A DNA stretch of 48,536 nucleotides, from NCBI GenBank assembly GCA_900313815.1, contig OMST01000056.1:1-48536 (forward strand), given 5' to 3'. This stretch comes from an uncultured Eubacteriales bacterium. GTDB lineage: Bacteria; Bacillota_I; Bacilli_A; RF39; UBA660. Position 1 is the stretch's first letter, and each line of letters begins with the position of its first letter. This document shows positions 17,253-26,885 of this stretch, one piece after another. A model generated the notes under the pieces. The model saw nothing but the letters and a program-made list of their open reading frames with translations, was not told where the DNA came from and did not search any database. Position numbers and translations under genes: made by a program.

Positions 17253-18869
17253 ATGTCATATGTATCTTTATATAGAAAGTATAGACCTAAAAAATTTTCA
17301 GAAGTCGTAGGTCAAGAAGTTGTAGTAGATATACTTAAAAATAGTATAATAAATAATAAAATAGGTCATGCATATATATTTAGTGGACCGAGGGGCACTG
17401 GAAAAACAAGTGTGGCAAAAATATTTTCAAAAGCAGTTAATTGCTTATCACCAGAAGATGGTGATTTATGTGATAAATGTGAAGTATGCAAACTTAATTT
17501 TGATGATGAAATAGATATCATAGAAATCGATGCTGCTAGTAATAATGGTGTTGATGAAATTAGGGAAATTAGAAACAATGTTAAATTATTACCAGTACAT
17601 TTAAAATATAAAGTATATATTATAGATGAAGTACATATGCTATCAACTAGTGCGTTTAACGCTTTATTAAAAACATTAGAGGAACCACCCGAAAATATCA
17701 TTTTTATTTTAGCTACAACTGAGTTTAATAAAATACCATCTACTGTGGTATCAAGATGCCAAAAATTTGACTTTAAGAAACTTACTGAAAAACAAATTTT
17801 TGATAGAATATCTTTAATATTAAAAAAAGAAAATAAAAAACTAAGTAAGGAAGTTATAGAACTAATATCAAGTATTAGTGATGGTGGTTTAAGAGATGCA
17901 ATTAATTTACTTGATCAAATATTATCAATAGAAAAAGATGATATCACTTTAGACGATGTTTATAATTTAATTGGAGATGTTAGTGAAATTGAAATTATAG
18001 AGCTACTAAAAAGCATTGTTAATTATGACGTTAAGTCAGTTTTAAATTATATTGATGCAGTATACAATGCTGGTAAAAATTTATTAAACATATGTGATAG
18101 ACTACAATTACTAATAAGAAATATAATAATATATGATAACACTAATAAATATTTTGATAAAAAATACGAAGAAAAAATAGAATTATTTTCAAAGATTGAT
18201 AGTAGTTTATTAATTGAATTATCCAAAGAAATATTTAATCTTATTAATGATCTAAAGAAAACTTCTAATCAAAAAACAATTATGGAAATATACTGTATAA
18301 AAATGTCGCTATTGTTTAATAATCTAAAAAATAATAAAAATGAAAAAACAATTGATATTTCACAAAAAGAAGAAATAATATATGAAAAAACGGTATTGGA
18401 ACCAAAAATTAATGAAGAATTAAGAAATATTAAAATAAATAATTCGTTTTCAGGAGCAAGTAAGGAATTAAAAAATAAATTTATTGAAAAATATAATTCA
18501 ATAAATGAATATTTATCTAATAAAAAATATAATGCTTTAAGCAATTTATTGATTAAAGGAATACCAGAAATAGTATCTGAAAAAAATGCAATTATATCTT
18601 TTAAAAATAATTTTGATGTAATATTATTTGAAAAAAATGAAGAAGAAATACAAAAATTCATTGAGAAAATATTTAATAAAAAATATTCAATGGTAGCAAT
18701 GACTGGAGAAGAATGTAATAAAATTAAAAAAGAATATATTGAAAATATTAAAAATGGCAAAAAATATGAATATAAAGAAGAAAAAATTAAGACAACTAAG
18801 AAAAATAAAAATAAATTAGAAGAAACAATTGAAAACATATTTGGAGAAGAAATAATAAAAGAAGATTGA
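17253..18869 (+). CDS. dnaX: DNA polymerase III gamma/tau clamp-loader subunit
   Basis: 538 residues. AAA+ ATPase with Walker A GPRGTGKT (45-52), zinc module Cys64-Cys73-Cys76-Cys79, Walker B YIIDEVHML (122-130), TLEEPPENIIFILATTE and the SRC arginine-finger motif (167-169). The C-terminal third is Lys/Asn/Glu-rich and poorly conserved. Loads the beta clamp and bridges polymerases. AAAGGAGG precedes ATG 17253, and TGATATAAT (17226-17234) is an extended -10. The run continues with ebfC and recR, the universal dnaX-ebfC-recR trio. It ends in TGA, showing the standard code. Confidence 0.97.
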   Translation: MSYVSLYRKYRPKKFSEVVGQEVVVDILKNSIINNKIGHAYIFSGPRGTGKTSVAKIFSKAVNCLSPEDGDLCDKCEVCKLNFDDEIDIIEIDAASNNGVDEIREIRNNVKLLPVHLKYKVYIIDEVHMLSTSAFNALLKTLEEPPENIIFILATTEFNKIPSTVVSRCQKFDFKKLTEKQIFDRISLILKKENKKLSKEVIELISSISDGGLRDAINLLDQILSIEKDDITLDDVYNLIGDVSEIEIIELLKSIVNYDVKSVLNYIDAVYNAGKNLLNICDRLQLLIRNIIIYDNTNKYFDKKYEEKIELFSKIDSSLLIELSKEIFNLINDLKKTSNQKTIMEIYCIKMSLLFNNLKNNKNEKTIDISQKEEIIYEKTVLEPKINEELRNIKINNSFSGASKELKNKFIEKYNSINEYLSNKKYNALSNLLIKGIPEIVSEKNAIISFKNNFDVILFEKNEEEIQKFIEKIFNKKYSMVAMTGEECNKIKKEYIENIKNGKKYEYKEEKIKTTKKNKNKLEETIENIFGEEIIKED

Positions 18870-18884
18870 AAGGAATGATAAAAT

Positions 18885-19178
18885 ATGAATATGCAAGCAA
18901 TTATGGCCCAAGCAAGAAAATTACAAGGAGATTTAGAAAAAACCACAAAAGAAATTGAAGGTACATTATTTAATTATGAAAATGAAAATATACTAGTTGA
19001 ATGTAATGGTAAAAATGAAATAAAAAAAGTAACTATTAAAAATAAAGATTTATTAGAAGATAGTGAAATGTTGGAGGATATTTTGGTAGTGGCCATTAAT
19101 AATGTGTTAAGCCAAGTAAAACAAGAAAAAGATAAAAAACTTGGTAAATATACAAATGGATTAGGGGGATTATTCTAA
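18885..19178 (+). CDS. ebfC: Nucleoid-associated protein EbfC/YaaK
   Basis: 97 residues. YbaB/EbfC family: MNMQAIMAQARKLQGDLEKTTKEIEGTLF, the central GKNEIKKVTIKNKDL and C-terminal GLGGLF tail, all diagnostic. A small dimeric DNA-binding protein of uncertain exact role, almost always between dnaX and recR. AAGGA upstream. Confidence 0.95.
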   Translation: MNMQAIMAQARKLQGDLEKTTKEIEGTLFNYENENILVECNGKNEIKKVTIKNKDLLEDSEMLEDILVVAINNVLSQVKQEKDKKLGKYTNGLGGLF

Positions 19179-19181
19179 TAA

Positions 19182-19781
19182 ATGGCAGCGCCAAAGAGTT
19201 TTATAAATTTGGTTCAACAATTATCTATATTACCCGGAGTAGGTGAAAAAACCGCAGAAAGATATGCATATTCTTTACTAGAAAGAGAATATGAAGAAAT
19301 AGAAGAATTATCAAAAGCTTTATTAGAATTTAAAAAAAATATTAAAAATTGTTCTATTTGTGGATGCTTAACTGATAATGAAACATGTGATATATGTGAA
19401 GATAAAAGTAGGGATACTTCAACTATATGTATTGTTGAAGATTCTAAAAATGTATTTTTTATTGAAAAAACAAAAAAATATAATGGTTTATATCATGTTT
19501 TAAACGGATTAATTTCACCAATGGATGGGAAAAATCCTGAAGATTTAAACATTTCTAATCTAGTAAATAATAGAATTAGTGATGATATTAAAGAAATAAT
19601 AATAGCATTAAATCCTTCAATTGAGGGTGAAGTAACCTCATTGTATTTACAAAAAGTACTTGAAAAACATAACGTTAAAGTATCACGATTGTCATACGGA
19701 ATACCTATGGGAGGAGATATTGAATATTTAGACCCAATTATGGTTTCTAAAGCTTGGGATGATAGAAAAGTAATATCATAA
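19182..19781 (+). CDS. recR: Recombination mediator RecR
   Basis: 199 residues, exact family length. Helix-hairpin-helix LPGVGEKTAERYA (17-29), zinc finger Cys57-Cys60-Cys69-Cys72, TOPRIM domain (CIVEDSKNVFFIE onward) and Walker B-like C-terminus. Forms a DNA-encircling tetramer that with RecO/RecF loads RecA. Starts three bases after the ebfC stop. Confidence 0.96.
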   Translation: MAAPKSFINLVQQLSILPGVGEKTAERYAYSLLEREYEEIEELSKALLEFKKNIKNCSICGCLTDNETCDICEDKSRDTSTICIVEDSKNVFFIEKTKKYNGLYHVLNGLISPMDGKNPEDLNISNLVNNRISDDIKEIIIALNPSIEGEVTSLYLQKVLEKHNVKVSRLSYGIPMGGDIEYLDPIMVSKAWDDRKVIS

Positions 19782-19813
19782 AAAAAATATCATAAATTAT
19801 TTTGAGGTAAACT

Positions 19814-19990
19814 ATGATATTTCTAATAGTTAAAAAATTAGTTTGGACATTATGTTTATTATATACAGTAAATATAATAATTAGTAAAACTGGTAAAATG
19901 ATTCCAATAAATATATATACAATAATAATAGTTTATTGCTATGATTTGATAGCAATAATGGCAATTATATATTTTAGATATTACTTTTAG
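19814..19990 (+). CDS. BofA-like small membrane protein (degenerate)
   Basis: 58 codons from ATG 19814 with GAGGT six bases upstream, ending TAG 19988-19990 next to the holB ribosome site. Two hydrophobic segments around MIPINIYTIIIVYCYDLIAIM. The PIN-x-x-T-x-x-I core and the location straight after recR match bofA of B. subtilis, whose C-terminus carries PINLVTTAISGILG. BofA holds the SpoIVFB protease inactive until pro-sigma-K processing. Here the conserved LGIPG is replaced by YDLIA, so it may be a non-functional relic or divergent; family assignment is by position and a short motif. Confidence 0.5.
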   Translation: MIFLIVKKLVWTLCLLYTVNIIISKTGKMIPINIYTIIIVYCYDLIAIMAIIYFRYYF

Positions 19991-19999
19991 GAGGTTTTT

Positions 20000-20791
20000 T
20001 TGAATAAGTTAGAGGAGTATTTTAATCATTTAGATAACATTTCACATGCATTTCTTATTGGAAATGTTATTTTTGATGAAATAGAAGAAAGTCTAATAAA
20101 AATTATAGATAGTAAAATTTTACCGGGAATTAAAAATATTAAAGAAAATCCCGACATCTTTTATTATGATCAATATAGTGAATTAATAACAAAGGAAGAA
20201 ATAAAACAACTATTAAATAATATATCTAAAACATCCCAATTTAATAATGTAAAAATATATATAATTAATGGTGCTGAGAGATTATCTGATACAGTATACA
20301 ATGCATTACTTAAAACATTAGAAGAGCCTCAATTGAATGTATATGCCTTCTTGTTATCAAACAATATAGAAAATGTTAGGGAAACTATTAAAAGTAGATG
20401 CCAAAAAATATTTATTAATTCATCCGTTGACAGAAAAATAGAAAATGAGGAATTAAGAAACATCTCATTAAAAATAATAAATAACATTGAAAGTAATGGA
20501 ATAAATACAATGTTTGAATATAATAATATTTACTCTGAAATAGAAGATCGAGAGAAATTTAAGGAAATATTATATATATTATTAAAAGAATATGATCTAG
20601 TTTTAAGAAAAAAATTAAATAATGAAAAATATGATAGTATTATAATAGAAAAAAATGATATAATATCGTTGTCAAAAAAAGTTTTAGTTATTGATAAAAC
20701 AATTAACAATTTAAATAACTATTTAAATAAAAATCTTGCTATAGATAGATTCCTTATAGAAATGTGGAGATGTAAAAATGAAATGTGTTAG
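20000..20791 (+). CDS. holB: DNA polymerase III delta prime-like clamp-loader subunit
   Basis: 263 residues from a TTG start (20000-20002) after AGGAGG. Contains YIINGAERLSDTVYNALLKTLEEPQLNVYAFLLSNNIENVRETIKSRC, the delta-prime/AAA+ Walker B-sensor-SRC block, but no Walker A, as expected for the non-ATPase wrench subunit. Shorter than B. subtilis HolB (329) with a reduced C-terminal collar. Overlaps ricT by 14 bases; the order holB-ricT-trmN-rsmI is that of Bacillus. Confidence 0.9.
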   Translation: MNKLEEYFNHLDNISHAFLIGNVIFDEIEESLIKIIDSKILPGIKNIKENPDIFYYDQYSELITKEEIKQLLNNISKTSQFNNVKIYIINGAERLSDTVYNALLKTLEEPQLNVYAFLLSNNIENVRETIKSRCQKIFINSSVDRKIENEELRNISLKIINNIESNGINTMFEYNNIYSEIEDREKFKEILYILLKEYDLVLRKKLNNEKYDSIIIEKNDIISLSKKVLVIDKTINNLNNYLNKNLAIDRFLIEMWRCKNEMC

Positions 20792-21581
20792 TGTAGAATT
20801 TAAATCAAATGGTAAACAATATACATTTAATAGTAACAATCTAGAATTAAAAATTGGCGACTATGTTATAGTTGAAACTGAAAGGGGACAACAATTTGGA
20901 AAAATAAGCGCAATTTTAGGTGAATTGGATGATAAAAAAGAACATTCTAATGTACTAAAGATTGCTAATGATAAAGATATCAAACAAAATAATAATAATA
21001 TTAAAGAAGCTGCTGAAGCATTAAAAAAAGCCCAAGAATTTGCTAATGAATATTCATTAGATATGAAATTTTTGGATGCATATTATACATTTGATAAGAA
21101 ACAATTATTTTTTCAATTTTTAGCGGATAATAGAGTTGATTTTAGAGATTTGGCTAAATCATTGGCTTCTATTTATAAAACAAGAATTGAATTAAGACAA
21201 GTTGGGGTAAGAGATAAAGCAAAAGAAATTTCTGGCATTGGAGCGTGTGGTAGAAAATTATGTTGTTCAAATTTTTTAAATGATTTAGATTCTGTTGGAA
21301 TTGCTCAAGTTAAAAATCAGAATTTAGCACTAAACCCTAATAAAATTAACGGTTTATGTGGTAGATTATTATGCTGTTTAAAATTTGAAGATGATTTATA
21401 TACCGAATATAGAAAAAATCTTCCTGAAGTTGGAGATAAGATAGAATATCAAAATGAAACTGGAACAGTATTAAGTATTGATATTCCTAATAGAAAATAT
21501 GTTTTTTTAAGTGAAAATGGAAATAAAATGGAAGTAAAGGTACCTTTTAGAAATGAAACAACAAAAAAATATAATAAATGA
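20778..21581 (+). CDS. ricT: RicT/YaaT, PSP1-domain regulator
   Basis: 267 residues. PSP1 domain with the Cys motifs GIGACGRKLCCS and GLCGRLLCCLKFE, which in B. subtilis bind an Fe-S cluster in the RicA-RicF-RicT (Y) complex. That complex assists RNase Y in mRNA maturation and promotes competence and sporulation by speeding the phosphorelay. Its presence beside comK and sporulation genes is consistent. GGAGATG ribosome site lies within the end of holB. yabA, normally next, is absent. Confidence 0.95.
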   Translation: MKCVSVEFKSNGKQYTFNSNNLELKIGDYVIVETERGQQFGKISAILGELDDKKEHSNVLKIANDKDIKQNNNNIKEAAEALKKAQEFANEYSLDMKFLDAYYTFDKKQLFFQFLADNRVDFRDLAKSLASIYKTRIELRQVGVRDKAKEISGIGACGRKLCCSNFLNDLDSVGIAQVKNQNLALNPNKINGLCGRLLCCLKFEDDLYTEYRKNLPEVGDKIEYQNETGTVLSIDIPNRKYVFLSENGNKMEVKVPFRNETTKKYNK

Positions 21582-22287
21582 TTTAGTATATTTTAACAAT
21601 ATTAAAATAGTTCAAAATAAAGACTATTTTAATTTTAGTTTGGATTCAGTTCTTCTTCCGTATTTTGTTCAAATTAATCCTAGTACAAAAAGAATAATGG
21701 ATTTATGTACTGGTAATGCACCTATACCAATGATATTATCTTTAAAAACTGATGCCGAAATATTTGGAGTTGAATTACAAAAAGAAATATTTGATTTAGC
21801 TAAGCAAAGTATTGACTTAAACAAACAATTTAAGAATATCAGGTTAATTAATGAAGATGTTAAAAATATTTCTAATTTGTATGAAACTGATTATTTTGAT
21901 ATAATTACATGCAATCCACCTTATTTTAAAAAACAAGAAAATAGTATTATTAATAATAATAAAATTAAATCAATAGCTAGACATGAAATTGAAATAAATC
22001 TTGAAGATATAATTAAAGTAAGTAAAAAGTTATTAAAAAATGGCGGTTCATTAAACCTTATTCATAGAACAGATAGATTAATTGAAATAATATATTTAAT
22101 GAAGCTAAATAATATAGAACCAAAAAGAATAAGATTTATTTATCCTAAAAATGGAAAAGAATCTAATCTTGTTTTGATAGATGGTAGAAAAAATGGTTCA
22201 ACAGGATTAAAAATATTACCACCATTATATGTTCATAATGAAGACGGTAGTTATACAGATGAAGTATTAGAAATGTTTGGGAAGTGA
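21553..22287 (+). CDS. trmN6: tRNA1(Val) (adenine-37-N6)-methyltransferase-like (YabB/TrmN6)
   Basis: 244 residues. SAM-dependent N6-adenine methyltransferase: motif I MDLCTGNAPIPMIL and catalytic NPPY (ITCNPPYFK). N-terminal FNFSLDSVLLPYFV resembles YabB. Overlaps the end of ricT by 29 bases; an alternative later start would delete the conserved N-terminus. Substrate inferred from the family. Confidence 0.88.
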   Translation: MKQQKNIINDLVYFNNIKIVQNKDYFNFSLDSVLLPYFVQINPSTKRIMDLCTGNAPIPMILSLKTDAEIFGVELQKEIFDLAKQSIDLNKQFKNIRLINEDVKNISNLYETDYFDIITCNPPYFKKQENSIINNNKIKSIARHEIEINLEDIIKVSKKLLKNGGSLNLIHRTDRLIEIIYLMKLNNIEPKRIRFIYPKNGKESNLVLIDGRKNGSTGLKILPPLYVHNEDGSYTDEVLEMFGK

Positions 22288-22291
22288 TAAA

Positions 22292-23134
22292 ATGAATCAA
22301 AAAAGTTATGAAGATAGTAAATATGGAAAATTATATTTGATACCTACTCCTATTGGCAATTTAGATGATATAACTTTAAGAGGAATAAACACATTAAAAG
22401 ATGTTGATATAATATATGCCGAAGATACCCGAAATACTTTAAACTTACTAAAATATTTTAATATTTCTAAAAAGATAGAATCATGCCATAAGTATTCGGA
22501 AATGATGCACAAGGATAGAATTATTAGAACGCTTAAAGAAGGGAAAAATATAGGATATGTAACCGATAGAGGAACACCATTAATCAGTGATCCAGGGAAT
22601 GTTATTGTTGATGCATGTATTAATGAAAATATTACTGTTATTTCTTTACCTGGAGCAAGCGCTCTTTTACCGGCTTTGAATATGTCTGGTATTTCTAATG
22701 AAAAATTTGTGTTTTATGGTTTTTTAAACAGTAAGAGTTCTATAGCAAAAAAAGAATTAATTCAATTAAGAGAAAACAATTGTACTTTAGTATTTTATGA
22801 GGCACCTCATAGAATTAAAAGTACTTTAGAACTAATGTTAAAAGTATTTGGTGATAGAAATGCTGCCATAGTACGAGAAATTTCAAAGATACATGAAGAA
22901 GTATTAAGAAATAAAATAAGTAATTTAATAGAAATATGTGATAAAATAAAAGGGGAAATAGTAATAGTCGTTGAAGGAAATACCGACAAAGAAGAAAAAA
23001 TTGATTATAATAAAAAAGTAAAAGAATTAATAAAAAAAGGATATTCAAAAAAAGATGCTGTTCATGAAGTGGCAGATCAATATAATATTAGTAAGAATAA
23101 ATTATATAATGAATTGTTCGATAAGGAGAAATAA
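22292..23134 (+). CDS. rsmI: 16S rRNA (cytidine-1402-2'-O)-methyltransferase RsmI
   Basis: 280 residues from ATG 22292, chosen over TTG 22277 because GGAAGTGAT forms the ribosome site. Tetrapyrrole-methylase fold: YLIPTPIGNLDDITLRGINTL, YAEDTRNTLNLL, VTDRGTPLISDPG, LPGASALLPAL and FYEAPHRIKSTL, all family blocks. Modifies C1402 in the P site. Part of the compact holB-rsmI-pth-mfd run. Confidence 0.96.
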   Translation: MNQKSYEDSKYGKLYLIPTPIGNLDDITLRGINTLKDVDIIYAEDTRNTLNLLKYFNISKKIESCHKYSEMMHKDRIIRTLKEGKNIGYVTDRGTPLISDPGNVIVDACINENITVISLPGASALLPALNMSGISNEKFVFYGFLNSKSSIAKKELIQLRENNCTLVFYEAPHRIKSTLELMLKVFGDRNAAIVREISKIHEEVLRNKISNLIEICDKIKGEIVIVVEGNTDKEEKIDYNKKVKELIKKGYSKKDAVHEVADQYNISKNKLYNELFDKEK

Positions 23135-23136
23135 TA

Positions 23137-23697
23137 ATGAAATTAGTGGTTGGTCTAGGAAATCCGGATAAAAAATATGAGAATACGAGACATAATTGTG
23201 GTTTTAGAGCCATAGATTTTTATGCGAAAAAAAATAATTTATTATTTAAAAACAAATATAATAGTTTATATACTGAAATTATTGTTAATAATGAAAAAAT
23301 AATACTAGTAAAACCACAAACATATATGAATTTATCCGGGACAGCTGTTAGAAAATTTGTTAATTTTTACGATATTAATATAAAAGACATTTTAATAATT
23401 TATGATGATGTTGATTTTGAAATTGGTAAATTTAAAATTAAAAGAAATGGTTCTTCTGGTGGCCATAACGGAATTAATAATATAATAGAAAATTTGAAAA
23501 CAAATAATATTCAACGTGTGAGAATAGGAATATCAAAAACCAAGGAAGAATTAATGAGTTATGTTCTCGGAACATTTTCAAAAGATGAAAATGAAAAAAT
23601 AGATAAATTATTACCTGTTATATGTAATATTATAGATGATTTTAGTATATTAGATATCGATAAATTGATGGAGAAATATAATAAGTCAAATGAATAG
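23137..23697 (+). CDS. pth: Peptidyl-tRNA hydrolase
   Basis: 186 residues. GLGNPDKKYENTRHNCGFRAID contains the catalytic His (RHN), followed by KPQTYMNLSGTAV, YDDVDFEIGKFKIKRNGSSGGHNG and the RVRIGIS strand. Frees peptides from dropped-off tRNA. Two bases after rsmI with AAGGAG; overlaps mfd by eight bases. In Bacillus pth also precedes mfd. Confidence 0.97.
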   Translation: MKLVVGLGNPDKKYENTRHNCGFRAIDFYAKKNNLLFKNKYNSLYTEIIVNNEKIILVKPQTYMNLSGTAVRKFVNFYDINIKDILIIYDDVDFEIGKFKIKRNGSSGGHNGINNIIENLKTNNIQRVRIGISKTKEELMSYVLGTFSKDENEKIDKLLPVICNIIDDFSILDIDKLMEKYNKSNE

Positions 23698-26600
23698 TAA
23701 ATTATATTTAAAACTATTTGATTTTGATATAAATAAATATAATAAGATATTTATTAGTCCTAATGAAATATATAATCAATTTATATTATATATATTTTTT
23801 AAGTTGCAAAAAAACATTTTATTAGTAACACCTACACTTAATGAAGCTACAGAAATATATAACAATTTGAAAAATTATGTTGATAATGTTTATATTTTTC
23901 CAGAAGACGATTTTATAACAAAAAAGGCAATTGCCACTTCTCCTGAATTATTGTTTATGAGATCTAATTTGTTAAACAAATTTAGTAATAATGAACCCAA
24001 AATAATATTAGTGCATTTAAATAGTTTTATTAAAAAACTACCAAGTTTATTTGAATACAATAGTAAAAAGATTAAAATAACAAAAGGGGATAAAATTGAT
24101 AGAGAATCTTTTATTAAAAAATTATTAGATATAGGTTATAAGAAAGAAAGCATTGTATATGATACATCTGATTTTTCTGTAAGAGGATTTGTAATAGATA
24201 TATTTCCTATAAACTATGATAATCCATTAAGACTAGAATTGTTTGATGATGAGATAGAATCAATTAAATATTTTGATCCAGTATCTCAAAAGTCAATAAA
24301 AGAAATAGAAGATGCTTGCATTAGTTCAATTAAAGATGACTTTGGAGATAATAATTCTTCATTGAGAGAATATATAAATGATGGTAAAGTAATATTTCAT
24401 AATTATAATCAATTATTAAATCAAGAAAAGATGATTTTACCTCAAATTAAATACCTTGAAATTGAAAATGATGTGTATAAAGTAAATCAATTAGTAAATT
24501 TAAAAGAAGACATCTTTATTGACACAATTAATAATAAAAATAAACAATTAACAATTGAAGCAAAATCAATAGACAATTATAATTCTAATAAGGAAAAATT
24601 TGCTGATGCTATTATTACTAATAATGGAAAATTATATTGCACAAATAAAAATCTTTCAAATGAATTAAAAAAAATATATAAAAATATTACAATTATAGGA
24701 GAAAATCTAAATCATGGTTTTATATATAAAGACGAATACTATTTTTCTGAACATGATTTATATGAGTACAAAGTACATAAAGAATTATTAAAAAGCCAAA
24801 ATTATGGTAGTAAAATTTCTTCTATCGATAGTATTAAAGTAGGAGACTATGTTGTCCATAGAAAATCCGGTATTGGTATATATATGGGCATAACTACTAT
24901 AGAGAAAAAAGGTTTAAAAAAAGATTATATATTAATTCAATATAAAGGTAATGATAAATTATATATGCCTGTTGAAGATATATCTAAATTATACAAATAC
25001 TCTGCAAAAGAAGGTGCAAAACCTACAATAAATAAACTTAATAGTGTTGAATGGACTAAAACTAAATTAAGAATTAAAGAAAGAATAAAGAGCATAACAG
25101 GAGAATTATTAAAAATCTATAAAGAAAGAAATAAAGCAACTATTGAACCGTTTAAAAAAGACGACGAAGAACAATTAATGTTTGAATCTGAATTTGAATA
25201 TGAAGAAACTGCAGATCAATTAAAATGTTCTACTGAGATCAAACAAGATTTAGAAAAATCTAGACCAATGGAAAGATTATTATGTGGAGATGTTGGATAT
25301 GGTAAAACAGAAGTAATATTTAGAGCCATATTTAAAACTGTAATGAATAATAAACAAGTTGCATATTTATGCCCCACAACTTTGCTTTCTCATCAGCAAT
25401 TTGAATCTGCTAAAGATAGATTTAAAAATTATGGAATTAATATAGATATAGTAAATAGACATTATTCAAATAAACAAGTTCAAGAGAAATTAAAGAAACT
25501 AAAAGAAGGAAAAATAGATATAATATTTGGTACTCATAGATTATTAAGTAATGATGTTGAATTTAAAGATTTAGGATTACTGGTTATAGACGAAGAACAT
25601 CGTTTTGGTGTAGAGCAAAAAGAAAAAATCAAGAAACTAAAATCGAATGTACATGTACTATCGGTATCCGCAACACCAATACCAAGATCATTACAAATGT
25701 CTCTTGTCGGTATTAGAGATTTATCTTTAATTGAAAGTGCGCCTAAAAATAGATATCCGGTTCAAACATATGTTATTGAATATAATGAAATGTTAATAAG
25801 AGAAGCAATTATAAAAGAAATGTCTAGAAAAGGACAGGTGTTTATTTTATATAATAACATTATCAATATGAATAACATAGTTGATAAATATAGAAAACTT
25901 ATACCTGAAGCAAGAATATGTTATGCACATGGCAAGATGTCTAAAGATGAGATGCAAGATGTAATATATGATTTTACTAATCTTGAATATGATGTACTTA
26001 TAAGCACAACAATTATTGAAAATGGAATAGATATTCCAAATGCAAATACAATAATTGTAATTGATAGTGATAGATTTGGATTAAGTCAACTTTATCAAAT
26101 AAGGGGAAGAGTTGGTAGAAGTGATCGTATTGCTTATGCATATTTGATGTATAAAAAAGAAAAAGTATTAAATAGTACTGCTAAAAAAAGATTAGAGGCT
26201 ATAAAAGAATTTACTGAATTAGGTAGTGGATATAAAATTTCTTTAAGAGATTTAGCAATCAGAGGAGCAGGAGATATTTTAGGAAAAGAACAAGCTGGTT
26301 TTATAGATTCAGTTGGTGTTAGCATGTACATGGATTTATTAAATGAAGAAGTTAGTGGAAAAGAAATTGATGAAGAAGATGAAAAAGAACTACAACAAAT
26401 TGATGTAGAAACACATATTAGTAAAGAATATACAGATGAAAGCGAAATTGTTATTGAACTACATAAAAAAATAAATGGTATTACTAATAAAAAAGAATTA
26501 AATGATGTTTTAGAAGAAATTAAAGATCGATTCGGTTATACAAATGAAAAAATAATAATATATGCTCATGAAAAATATATAGAAAAATTATTAACTATTA

Positions 26601-26845
26601 CAATGGTTAAAATAACAGAAAATGACAATTTAAAGTGTGTTCTTAAAATAAAAAAAGAGAATTATGAGACATTAAATATAGAATCATTATTCTTAGAATC
26701 AGCGAAAATAACTACAAAATTTAATTTCGAATATAAGAACGGATCAATATTTATAACTTTATTGAAAGCAAGCCTAGAAAAGAACTATATTTATTATTTA
26801 GAATCATTATTAGAAATAATATATAAGCAAAAATTTCTTGTATAA
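23690..26845 (+). CDS. mfd: Transcription-repair coupling factor Mfd
   Basis: 1051 residues. UvrB-homology N-terminal module (about 1-340), RNA-polymerase interaction domain of CarD type (VGDYVVHRKSGIGIYMGI, about 383-440), then RecG-like translocase: Walker A GDVGYGKT (533-540), DEEH box (634-637), SVSATPIPRSL, and IRGRVGRSDR. TRCF C-terminal domain (about 930-1010). Removes stalled RNA polymerase and recruits UvrA. Slightly shorter than Bacillus Mfd (1177), with a trimmed N-terminus. Followed by spoVT as in Bacillus. Confidence 0.97.
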   Translation: MNSKLYLKLFDFDINKYNKIFISPNEIYNQFILYIFFKLQKNILLVTPTLNEATEIYNNLKNYVDNVYIFPEDDFITKKAIATSPELLFMRSNLLNKFSNNEPKIILVHLNSFIKKLPSLFEYNSKKIKITKGDKIDRESFIKKLLDIGYKKESIVYDTSDFSVRGFVIDIFPINYDNPLRLELFDDEIESIKYFDPVSQKSIKEIEDACISSIKDDFGDNNSSLREYINDGKVIFHNYNQLLNQEKMILPQIKYLEIENDVYKVNQLVNLKEDIFIDTINNKNKQLTIEAKSIDNYNSNKEKFADAIITNNGKLYCTNKNLSNELKKIYKNITIIGENLNHGFIYKDEYYFSEHDLYEYKVHKELLKSQNYGSKISSIDSIKVGDYVVHRKSGIGIYMGITTIEKKGLKKDYILIQYKGNDKLYMPVEDISKLYKYSAKEGAKPTINKLNSVEWTKTKLRIKERIKSITGELLKIYKERNKATIEPFKKDDEEQLMFESEFEYEETADQLKCSTEIKQDLEKSRPMERLLCGDVGYGKTEVIFRAIFKTVMNNKQVAYLCPTTLLSHQQFESAKDRFKNYGINIDIVNRHYSNKQVQEKLKKLKEGKIDIIFGTHRLLSNDVEFKDLGLLVIDEEHRFGVEQKEKIKKLKSNVHVLSVSATPIPRSLQMSLVGIRDLSLIESAPKNRYPVQTYVIEYNEMLIREAIIKEMSRKGQVFILYNNIINMNNIVDKYRKLIPEARICYAHGKMSKDEMQDVIYDFTNLEYDVLISTTIIENGIDIPNANTIIVIDSDRFGLSQLYQIRGRVGRSDRIAYAYLMYKKEKVLNSTAKKRLEAIKEFTELGSGYKISLRDLAIRGAGDILGKEQAGFIDSVGVSMYMDLLNEEVSGKEIDEEDEKELQQIDVETHISKEYTDESEIVIELHKKINGITNKKELNDVLEEIKDRFGYTNEKIIIYAHEKYIEKLLTITMVKITENDNLKCVLKIKKENYETLNIESLFLESAKITTKFNFEYKNGSIFITLLKASLEKNYIYYLESLLEIIYKQKFLV

Positions 26846-26885
26846 ATAATATAAATGTATTCAAAATATTATAAGGGTGATATAT

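Noticed and set aside
18269-18946. 225-codon frame on the minus strand
   Set aside because: Shadow of the Lys/Asn/Glu-rich dnaX tail, giving an artificial Phe/Ile/Ser-rich translation.
22807-23048. Two overlapping minus-strand frames
   Set aside because: Antisense to rsmI, hydrophobic only because they mirror Lys/Glu codons.
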